Below, piece by piece: positions 30,415 through 39,782 of a DNA stretch of 64,000 nt (its first letter is position 1; the number at the start of each line of letters is the position of its first letter). The notes beneath the pieces were generated by a model that was given only the letters and a program-made list of their open reading frames with translations, made no database searches and was not told the origin of the DNA. The position numbers and the translations under genes were made by a program. The DNA lies in NCBI RefSeq assembly GCF_000143415.4, contig NW_003314324.1:504289-568288 (forward strand). The letters run 5' to 3'. This DNA is from Selaginella moellendorffii (taxonomy: Eukaryota > Streptophyta > Lycopodiopsida > Selaginellales > Selaginellaceae).

Positions 30415-31651
30415 TCAAAGCTTTCCTGCACAGACCCTTGGTCTGTCACTAAAGTAGCGAGTGAAAGAGGCATTATCGAGCAGTTTTTTCTTGTGAGTTT
30501 TCGACAGCCAGATGTGTACGTCGGTGCCCCTGCTCCGATCGATCTCAACTCTTGGGCTGGAGCTGGAAACAGGGCTACAGACGAAGGCCACATAGCAGAA
30601 GGAAGAAGCTGAGCTAATGCACCGCCGCATCCAAAATCAATGGCATAGAATGAAAACCTCCTCAGAGATGTGGAGGCCAAACCTCGCTTCCAGTGCAGCG
30701 TCGGTAGCAGTGCGGCATGGATTAGCTTGGCAGCGAAGCGCTTGTCACTCGCGACTTCTCCCGCGCTGGCAGCGTATGCCTGGCATGGAACGAACGCATT
30801 GCCAAAGTAGTCTTCCGGGATCTGGGGCGCAAATCTGCCTTTTCTTCGCAAGTTGATAGGCAGCATGTAGGAAGTATCAAGATGCCTGGTAAAGGCTTTT
30901 GCTGTGGTTATAGACGACCACAGCAATGCCGAGACCGCCTCAAAGGTGGTGGCTCTCCCCTAGCCGAACTTGGTGGAGCTTTCGATCTCTCGGACGCCTC
31001 GATGGCCTCTTTGCCCATCCGCAGCATCATATACTCGTCAGGCTGTGCGTTTTCCACGAGGAAAGGCACCTGGGGAGAGCAGCGAACTTGCGAAGTCCTG
31101 GCGTTGATCGTCGCGACCCACGGTGGATCTCACTCCATCTCGTGAGAAATTTGACGAGGCTGTACCCGTCCATGATCACGTGTAGAAAGCGGAAGCCAAT
31201 GGCCACTCCTCCACAGCCAAACGTTGTCACCTGGACTTGCATCAATGGCATCTGGGAGAGATCAGCATGCCCACCGCAGCCATAAAGCGAGAAATCGACC
31301 GAAAATGGGCACTGCCTGATGTCCGACCACCCGTTGAGCCTCGCATCGCTCCCGGATTCATGAAGCTCACGCCTTGGGAGTTGACATTCACCTCGAGCTT
31401 GGAAGATCCCTTGCCGTGGCAAATCCGGCCAGCGAGAACAGGGAACTCGGCCAGTGCTTTGGACAGGGACGACTTAAGGCCTTGGTGGGGCTCTCGCTCG
31501 CCATGCGGAAGAAGAGCACAAACTCAAGATAGTCTGGCCTGGGGCTGCAATTGATGAGGTCGAGATTGGTGAGCTCATAGTTGCAGCCAGGGGACGATGA
31601 GATCACTGGAGTTACCAAGTGAATTTGGGACACGATAGGCACATCCATCAT
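30415..31651 (-). pseudogene. BAHD acyltransferase pseudogene
   Basis: BAHD landmarks appear in order but in different frames. The N-terminus is MDVPIVSQIHLVTPVISSSP with LTNLDLI. The catalytic motif is HVIMD near 31160 (HxxxD). DFGCGGALAQLLPS near 30640 stands for the structural DFGWG motif, and the C-terminal block is VHIWLSKTHKKKLLDNASF near 30490. Frameshifts occur near 31475, near 31310, between HVIMD and the 30.9 kb segment, and near 30560, and there is an in-frame TAG near 30960. It can therefore not make a full enzyme. Intact relatives transfer acyl groups from CoA thioesters to hydroxycinnamate-pathway or other acceptors; the substrate cannot be told here. The unit lies between AT-rich inverted repeats. 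Confidence 0.85.
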
Positions 31652-31817
31652 TCACAACAATGCAAATTGGGCTTGCGTTGGCTTCTTGATTGAGTCAATT
31701 GTACGTGTGAGTCCCTCAACCTTTTACAGTATTTTGTCACCTTTTGTCAGAGTTTTCAATAAATTGCTATGCATTACATGTAGTAATGCTTGGTTTGCTT
31801 AATGGTAATTTTATTAT

Positions 31818-32062
31818 TATTAATTAATATGATTGATCAAATAAAGGTTATAATTATAAGCATGTATATAATTTATAAATACAAGATTAATCTTATTGCA
31901 TATCAACCATTAGATGATAGAATAAAAAAGAATATATTAGAAAGGGTTTAAAATTATTTATAAATTATAAACATGTTTATAAATTATAAATATAAGATTA
32001 ATCTAAATGAATAACAACAGTTAGATGGTAAAATATCTTAGAATATTCAAGCATATTTTAGG
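31818..32062 (-). repeat. AT-rich inverted repeat, right arm
   Basis: Reverse-complement counterpart of 29600-29795 with a short internal expansion of the TTTATAAATTATAAAC unit. Confidence 0.7.
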
Positions 32063-33012
32063 TATATTCACTACCATTTCTAAGTAAGCCAAAAATAGTT
32101 AGACTACCTTTAAGTCCACATCTTTGCTTAAATACTATTAAAATTATTAATTTAAACTTCAAACTCTTGAGATTATATTTTTTTTATAAATGTTTACATG
32201 TTAATTTTGATTATGTAGATTTAGTTTAATCCGTACTTATTTTATTAGCCAAAATTGAACATCCACTTCAAGTGAATTGGTTATAAATTTCTTCATGATC
32301 TAAATTATCCATTTGGCTGGTGGAGGAATAGCAGCTTATCAAGCTCAAGTGCTTCTCGTTGTCCTAGAGATAGTTTTGAGAGCAAATTCTTCTTGGTCAT
32401 CAGGTTTCTTAGAGAGCCCAGCAATGATAACATTTGGAATGCTCCAGAATAACACAGGACAATCTACTACTACTAGCCAATGGGATCCATCTCTTTATCG
32501 ATTACTATCTCCTCTCGTCCATCCAGATGGCAGCCAATGGATGATTGTTCTCCTGGATATGGTGGCAATGGCTGACTGTGGCAATGGTTCGGCGATGCGC
32601 AGCCTCTGGTATGTGACATTCTACTTGAGTTTAGAGCTCCCAAGGACTTATGTTCTTGTCCAAAAAGAACTTCGACTTGGCTATCATCTGCAAACTTGGG
32701 CAATGGTGTGGAGCAGTTAGAGACATGCCTTGCATAGGATTGGAGCTTGTTTTTTGGTAGCACGATGCCAGAATGGGACTTGATCAAGATTACAATTCCA
32801 GAACAAACCATACGAGGGGTGCAAGTAAGCTCGCTTAATTGATGGCAACATCAAATTTAAATAACCAAAAAGAAGAAGGCATAAGACAAGTCACTAACGT
32901 GGTAAACTATAATGAATTGGCAGATGACACTTGTCCGGAGACTAGCCAATACGCAATTCACTAGGAATAATTCTTAGAAGAAGCTGCTTTACACATTTGC
33001 CGTGCTTACAAA
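32063..33012. other. Spacer with no convincing gene
   Basis: One 135-codon open frame at 32313-32720 and an overlapping frame on the other strand show no recognisable domain. Treated as non-coding or as remnant sequence. Confidence 0.4.
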
Positions 33013-33369
33013 ATGAGGAAGAGTTTTGTATCAAATTTGTGTATTCTGCCTCTGCTTTGGAATTCAGGGGTATTGTGTTGCGAAGTTTGCAATTTCCTAG
33101 AGCTCAATGCCACCACCGTAGCTTTATCATGTGGAGACAAGGAGTTTCTCTTTGATCTTAAACAACACATGAGTAATGTGGATGGGATTCTGAAATGTCC
33201 TGGTGGAAATTTTCAGAGTTCTTGTGCTTTCAAAGGTTACAAAGTTGAGATCGAGAACCACGCTCCTAGGCTTTATTACACTGCTCACTGTAAAAACGAA
33301 ATGGACACCTCGGTGAAGACTAAGCTTGGCTTGAAGAAATGCTCTGGAGATTTAGAAGTTTGTATCTAG
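33013..33369 (+). CDS. Small secreted CVNH (cyanovirin-N homology)-like protein
   Basis: Intronless, 118 residues. A signal peptide (about residues 1-22, SNLCILPLLWNSGVLC) is followed by a Cys-rich mature part of about 95 residues with two halves. Half 1 has ELNATTVALSCGDKEFLFDL, then MSNVDGILK. Half 2 has GGNFQSSCAF, then LYYTAHCKNEMDTSVKTKLG. The spacing NxDGxLK - GNFxxxC - LxAxCK - VxTKLxL matches the CVNH fold, carbohydrate-binding proteins known from cyanobacteria, filamentous fungi and a fern. Sugar binding is inference. It lies between the BAHD pseudogene unit and two PPR genes. Confidence 0.65.
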   Translation: MRKSFVSNLCILPLLWNSGVLCCEVCNFLELNATTVALSCGDKEFLFDLKQHMSNVDGILKCPGGNFQSSCAFKGYKVEIENHAPRLYYTAHCKNEMDTSVKTKLGLKKCSGDLEVCI

Positions 33370-33534
33370 TCTTAAAACCTCTCACTTTCTTAATTTTTTT
33401 ACAAATGCAAGCTGCTGCTCTTCACAAGTTCTGTTGGAAGACTTGTTCGAACCAAATTATGTGAGTTTGGATGTCATGGAAAACATAAATTTTGTTCTAC
33501 GAGCTTTCAAGAACTCTAAAGTTTCTTACGATTT

Positions 33535-35697
33535 CTATCTCCCTTGGAGAGATTCCATGAGCTGGGTGACTTGCTCCACTTGTTCGGGGCTCCGGCACGC
33601 CGAGAAGAGCACCCTCGCGGTCACAGCGTCGGCTCTACACCCGGACTCGAGCATCTTCTTGAGGATACTCGTGCATTTCCTGTAGAGCTTCTTCTTGGCG
33701 TAGCCTCCCATCAAGGCCGTCCAAGTCGTGGCGTCCGGAACGAGCTTGAGCCTCGCCAGTCCCTGGAAGAGCTCCTCCGCCCTGGGAATGAATCCCGCCT
33801 GAGCGTAAACTTGGATCAGCGTGTTGTAGGTACCAATGTCTGGCTTGGTTTGCTTGGACGACGATTTCACCATCTTTGCGAGGAGAGCTTCCATGTCCTC
33901 GTGCCTGCCGGAAACTCCATAGGCGTTGATGAGAGAGTTGTAGATCAGAGTGTCCGGCTTTGTTCCATCCCTCTCCATGGCGGAGACGAGCTCCTCGGCC
34001 TCTTCGACCCTCCCGGCTCTTGCATAGGCGCTCAGGAGGAGCATGTTGGACTTGAGGTTTGGAGAAAAGCCGGCGCTTTGCATGGACTTGAAAATCTTCT
34101 CGGCATCTGCAATAGAGGCTCTCTTAGCAAAACTTGGAAGTGGTCGAAATGGACTTTCGAAAGATTTTACCTTCATATAGCCCAGCTCGTCCATAGGCAT
34201 TGATAAGAATGTTGTGAGAGACCGTGTCCGGGAAGCAGCCATTTCTTTGCATTGTCTGGAAAATCTCGAGTGCCCCGGCCGGAGAACCTCCTTGGCTTAA
34301 AAAACAGCATTTTTCAAGGAAACAAAAATGGAAGGTTTCTACTATACCTGTACGCTTCCATCAACGCGTTGTAGGCGTAGTGGTCGGGCTTGTAGTCGAA
34401 CTCCTGCAGCTTGTCGAAGTATCTCTCGGCTTCTCGGTACAGCCCTTGTCTCGCAAAAGCGTTCATGAGAGCAGTGAATGTACAAATATTTGGAGGACAC
34501 ATAGCGCGCCTCATGCTTCTGTAAAGCATCTCCGCCTTGGAAGGCTCCCCTGCCTGATCATAGAGATATTAAAAACTTACGTTCCAAGATCTCTGTGAAG
34601 TTTAAACACTACCTTGCCATAGATGACAATCATCCGGTTGTAAGTGTCAATGTTTGGCTCGCACTCGTACTTCTCCAGGTCCCGGAACAAAGCTTCGGCC
34701 CTCCTGTATTCTTTCGCGTCTTCTAAAACGTGGAGAAAGGTGTTGCATGCCAGCGGCCCTGAAACAAAAGCCTGAGTAAAACTTAGTTCCCCCAACAGCG
34801 CAGAACAAAGGTTGTAGGCGTTACCAGGACTGTATCCCCGCTTTTGCATTTGGACGAAGAGTTCCTCGGCCTTTTCGAATGAGCCCGCAAGCCTGTAGCC
34901 ATTTATCAGGACGCCGAAAGTTTCCTCGTTCGGAACACAGAGAGCCTCTTGCATCCGGTTGAAAGTCTTCTCAGCATCTTCTATGTTCAAGCTTTTCCCG
35001 TAAGCGTCAATCAAAAGATTGTAACAGCCGAGGTCTGGCCGAAAAGTGGTGCCTTGGAGCACCCACTCACACATCTGAAGAAGAAAAAAACGAAAGTTTC
35101 ATGAAAGTTGCAATGAAGGAACACTTACAAACCTGTGTAACACGCGGCCAGTCTTTGTAGTTCCAGAAGTGAACGACCACACTCATGAAATTATCCCAAG
35201 TATCGTGACCTCTAGGCAGGTTGTCGAGTGCGTTCCAAATAGCCGTGGCGTCCTCTTGCATTCGTAGAAACTGTGCCAAAGAACTCGCGGCTGGGCTGAG
35301 AACGATGAGCTCAATCTCGGTAAAGTTCCGTCCTGTCTCGAGCCATGCCTTTCCATGTCTGGTACCTATACAAAAACATGAGATGCACAGTCCCGACATG
35401 GAAAACACGAAGCTCAAACCTTTCCTCCTCTTGGAGACTTTCTTATCCAGAAGGGGATTCTCAACCCGACGAAAGACCGGCTTGTTCTTCACTGGCTGGA
35501 GCTTGTCACGCTCAAAGATCTTCGACGCACGGGGTATCAATCGCTTCAGACAAGAATTGGAGCTCACATTCTCAAACCCAACTCTGAAAAATCTGCCTAT
35601 GAGACTGCAATACAAAGGCACAAAATTAGCGAAGAAGCAAAAGTAGAGAGCCACAATACCATGAATCCTGCGGCTGTATTGGAGCTAGAATCGACAT
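33535..35697 (-). CDS. P-type PPR protein, At2g35130-like
   Basis: Exons 5'-3': 35697-35660, 35604-35420, 35365-35133, 35074-34825, 34758-34613, 34553-34348, 34295-34171, 34106-33535; 584 residues, all in phase. After a basic leader come about eleven 35-residue P-type repeats (for example CYNLLIDAYGKSLNIEDAEK, ALMNAFARQGLYREAERYFD). The C-terminus LFSACRSPEQVEQVTQLMES resembles Arabidopsis At2g35130. P-type PPR proteins usually act in organellar RNA processing, stability or translation rather than editing. Spread over eight exons, it contrasts with the intronless S-type genes here. The start is set by a short first exon (MSILAPIQPQDS). Confidence 0.92.
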
Positions 35698-35857
35698 CCC
35701 AGTGTCACGCGTGCGCCACCATGTTCGTCACTAAGCCCTAGAAAATGGGAAAAAGGCATTGTTTTTTTTTTTCTTTCAAATCGAAATAGCATATACCCTT
35801 TTTTAAGGAAGTAAGCGATAAGTATATTCCTTAGTTTGCAATTCTTTTCCCTTTTTT

Positions 35858-38522
35858 TCAATGTTCTTTGGTTTTTATTTTTCTGGCAAGCTTGATGCTG
35901 CTGCAGAGGCAATCAGGAAAAGAATCTCTTGACTGTAAAATCGTGCGTGTTTCTCGCACCACCTTGGTGTCTCCACTTATGAAACAAGCCTTGATAAAGG
36001 ACGTGTAGCAGATTGTATCAAGATGAAAACCATGCTTTTGCATATCGTTTGCTTTGCCCACCTACAAAGGCAACAGAGTAAGAAATCAAACTATCAAAGG
36101 GGATTCGTTTACCCGTCAAGCATAGTGCAGTACGTGATTTGATTATGTTTCAGTCCTGCATCAGTAATCTGCTGAAACACTTCGGCTGCACCATGCATGG
36201 CACCAGAGTTACAGCATGCCTTGAGTAGCGCACCATAGGCAACAATGTCGATCGCTAGATTTTCCTTCTTCATCCTTTGAAACACTCCAAAAGCCTTCTC
36301 GACATCGCCAGTTCGTGCATAGCCCTCTGTAAGAGCCGTGTAGATTCGTTCGCTCGGAACAACCCCGTTCGCTAGCATTTCATTTAGCATCAGACGCGCA
36401 TTTTCCATCTGCCATGAAACGTAAATCGAGAAAGGAAGAAGAAACGTACACTTTGTTACCTGTCGCGCTTTCGCAAGGCCGCTGAGTAAGGAGTTGTAAG
36501 AAACAACCCCAGGTCTCAGGCCTGCCGTTTTAATCCTGTCGAAAACTTCCAATGCCTTTTGGATATTTCCCCCTTTCACATATCCATCGAGTATCGAGGT
36601 GTATGTTTCGATAGTTGGAAGAAGTCGGTTGGCTTCGATGTTTTCCAAAACACCAAGAGCTTTGTCCATGCGTCCAGCTTTACAGAACGCGTGAACCAGG
36701 ATGTTGTATATCACAATGTCTGGCTTAAGCCCGGCCGAAACCATATCTTCCCAGACTTTGAACGCAGCTGTAAAATCACCACCACGAGCGTAGCCGTCCA
36801 TTATCATAGCATAGATCATCTTGTTGGGAGAAACTCCATGCTTATCCATTTCCTCCAAAATATCAAGAGCCTTAGCCATGTTTCCAGCCTGCTACAGAGC
36901 GCGTCAGCAACGTAAAGTATTCNNNNNNNNNNNNNNNNNNNNNNNNNNNNNNNNNNNNNNNNNNNNNNNNNNNNNNNNNNNNNNNNNNNNNNNNNNNNNN
37001 NNNNNNNNNNNNNNNNNNNNNNNNNNNNNNNNNNTATCAAGTCACAGGACTCACCTTCAATCTGTGAAAGAAACTAAGACACTTCTCTTCGTCACGTATC
37101 TCCGCAAAACCATTAAGCACTGTGGTGTATAATCCCAAGTTTCCTTGAAATCCTTCCTCTTCCATTTGTGCTAATAAAGCTTCCACCGTTTCCATGTTCC
37201 CAGCTTGACTGTATCGAGAAAACTCGTCAAAGAGCACCAACCTAGAAAGAAACAAAGAGGGTTACCAATATGCTTGGACTATACTGTTGTAGACGATCCC
37301 ACCAGGAACGAGATTTTCGGCCTTGAATTTCTCAAACCAATGTTCTGCAGCCCTTGCAAAAATGGTCACGCTGTAAGAGCAGCAAGCCTTGCCTCAGTGC
37401 GAGAATCGTACTCGTTATTTCCAGCACTTGCATATCCCGATATGATCGAGCAGAATACTGCTTCATTGAGTTGTATGCCTTGGGAAAGCATTTCTTCAGT
37501 GCACGCTACAGCCCCTTCCATGTCTCTAGCTTCTGCATAAGCATGAATCAAACTGAAAGACAAAAGAGTCCTTCTGGTTTCACTAACAAGACGCGTACCT
37601 CGTGTAGATATGAACATTGGGCTTGATGTGAGAAGCTCGCATAGCTTCAAAAGTTGCTCGTGCAGCAACTTTGTCACCATGTCTTGCATAGAAATCGACC
37701 AAAAGCCCATACTCTCGTAACACTGGCTGTAAAGAAAGTTGGAAAAAAGCGAACTAAAAAGAGAACAAGAAAAACAGTACCTTGTCGATCACTTGAAAAG
37801 CGTTGACAATCTTATGCCAGTTTCCAGCGTCAATTTCCATGGTCTCGCGGAATCTTTGAGCAGCAGGCTCATCCGAGCAGTCTCCATATTCTTCCTCTCC
37901 CTTTTGACGTGATTTTCTTCCATCGTCTAGTTTGATAGCCAACCTTTTTCCCTCGAATTCCACCCCATCAACCTCTGCAGCTTTAAGTGCACAAGCTCCT
38001 GGACTGGAGCTTCCGTAGTAAACAAAGCAAAAGCCTTTGTTCCTCTCGGGATGATCGTGGCTGCGGATCCAGATAACATCCCTCACCGGACCAAAACGAG
38101 AGAAAAGCTCGACAACCTTCTCCTTTGTCGCACCATAGGGAAGATTGCCAACAAAAATCTTTCCCACCCCACTTTCCAACTTCGCAGAATGCACTGCGCA
38201 AACAATTGAAAGCTTTTTTTGTTGTTTCTGAGGCAATCAGTGCCGATGAGCTAGAAAGCTTACCAATATCTTTCGCTTCTTCTTTGCCACATTTTTCTTC
38301 CTCGGCGAGAATTTTTGGCGGCTTCCCGAGCAGTGGAGGCAAGCTCTTCATCGCTTGCTCGTCACAGACAGTACCAATGCCGTGTCTGGCGAAGGGATTG
38401 GCTCGCCCCAGTGTCGGCTTACTGGCAAGGGCCGGGAAGCCCCGCTCATCCGCCATGGAATTTCCGGCGGCGGTACTGAAATCCATCCTCCGTCCCACAT
38501 TGTTCCAGGAGGAGATATGCAT
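35858..38522 (-). CDS. PPR4: RRM-PPR protein, PPR4-like (plastid rps12 trans-splicing)
   Basis: Exons 5'-3': 38522-38264, 38193-37781, 37726-37599, 37552-37412, 37352-37266, 37208-37055, then an assembly gap, 36888-36460, 36408-36113, 36061-35858. An RRM domain (RNP2 KIFVGNLPYG; RNP1-like KGFCFVYYG) is followed by P-type PPR repeats. This RRM plus PPR order is that of PPR4, needed for trans-splicing of plastid rps12 intron 1. Phases agree except across the gap, where part of the protein is missing. The 3' end looks short: a repeat begins WAKANDMQKHGF, an abbreviated form, and the frame stops after SIKLARKIKTKEH, whereas family members carry further repeats. A further exon or a truncation is possible. 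Confidence 0.85.
36923..37034. other. Assembly gap (112 N)
   Basis: Run of N inside the PPR4-like gene. Real length unknown; at least part of an intron and possibly an exon are missing. Confidence 1.
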
Positions 38523-38698
38523 TCCTAGAGCCCTAGAATGAAATAAGAATTACTTTATTATAAATAACATGAAATCTATTATTCTAATTAGAATGTAAGT
38601 TTATCTTATTAATAAACTTAATTCGAATTAATATGAGAGTAAATTTTCTTCATACAACTTCACAATAATAACTCAATTTAAGAGATAAAGCCTTAAGT

Positions 38699-39595
38699 TT
38701 ATTTACATAATGTATTTGTTGCCCAACGTGGATTATTTGGGGATTTTGCATTATAAACTACTAGATTACAGTCATCTTGAACAATTAAAAATGAAGCCAA
38801 AATACAATTTGGTTGTTGCTGACAATATTTATTGATTGCCCAAACAACCAAGTTCTTTTGTGATTTTGTAGTTGAATAAATAACAAGATTGCCATCGTTT
38901 TGTAATTCAAGTGTGCATGTGATTGCATTACTTATGAATGTATTTGTTTCCCAAATAATAGATCTTTTAAAAAATAAAACAAGATTACATGTTCTTTGTA
39001 AAAGTAAAACTATTTTCTTATTAGTGGATACCAAAAACTGATCACTTTTGATAAACTGAAAAGGTTTACCTCTTGAAGCACTTATTAAAACACTATTAGT
39101 AAAATCACAATAAAAGTTTATTTGAGTTACTAATTGAGATTGAGAATGTTCATCATCAGGTTCTGAAATACCATCAAATGAATAAGAAATAGCATAACTT
39201 ACAGATTTTATTAAAACATATTCTGCACATTTTTTAAGTATTATAGTTTCATATCTCCTTAATAATCTAGATATTGATGTTTTCATAACATGACCAGAAA
39301 CTTCTCCGTTTGCTGAACTTGATTTACAAAATGGTTCTTGACCATAAAAATGCCCTATTTTTACAACAGCTGTTCCAATATTAAGAGGAATATAAACTAC
39401 ATCAAACCAATTTATTTTATATGGACTTGATGAATCAATACTACTAATAAGGTTATTAAATCCTTCAATAATTCTATCCATACTTTCACTACTAACTATC
39501 ATATTTTCATTCCAAAAAGTTTCACCTCTATTTGTTCCATAAACACTTATGAAACTCAGAGGAACTATAAATATTAAAAACGATATAATATTCAT
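38699..39595 (-). CDS. Secreted two-domain protein: unknown N-domain plus bulb-type lectin, copy 1
   Basis: Intronless, 298 residues, strongly AT-rich in contrast with its neighbours. A signal peptide (MNIISFLIFIVPLSFISVYG) is followed by a domain of about 140 residues that I do not recognise (NWFDVVYIPLNIGTA, then KIGHFYGQEPFC, then CAEYVLIKSVSYAISYS). A bulb-type mannose-binding lectin domain starts at about residue 180. Two of its sugar-site motifs of QxDxNxVxY form are intact (LQNDGNLVIY, VQDDCNLVVY); the first is degenerate (LQRTCNLVLF). A paralogue lies at 59408-60328. A defence or recognition lectin is plausible but not shown. AT bias and lack of introns could reflect transfer or a repeat-rich origin. 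Confidence 0.8.
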   Translation of the reverse strand: MNIISFLIFIVPLSFISVYGTNRGETFWNENMIVSSESMDRIIEGFNNLISSIDSSSPYKINWFDVVYIPLNIGTAVVKIGHFYGQEPFCKSSSANGEVSGHVMKTSISRLLRRYETIILKKCAEYVLIKSVSYAISYSFDGISEPDDEHSQSQLVTQINFYCDFTNSVLISASRGKPFQFIKSDQFLVSTNKKIVLLLQRTCNLVLFFKRSIIWETNTFISNAITCTLELQNDGNLVIYSTTKSQKNLVVWAINKYCQQQPNCILASFLIVQDDCNLVVYNAKSPNNPRWATNTLCK

Positions 39596-39782
39596 TATAT
39601 CGTTTTATTTAGCTTAAAAAAGAATTACTTTTATAGTGTTTATTTAGTACTTTTTATTGTTTAATAATACTGATAAAAACACCTTTTATTACAGTTTTGA
39701 AACCTAATGGATATTGTTAACGTCACAAACATTGGTATTGATTTATAAATCACTGAATCGCTTATATATAATCGCACGAGAA

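Noticed and set aside
32313-32811. 135-codon plus-strand frame and overlapping 112-codon minus-strand frame
   Set aside because: Neither shows a domain, signal peptide or supported splice structure, and either could be chance.
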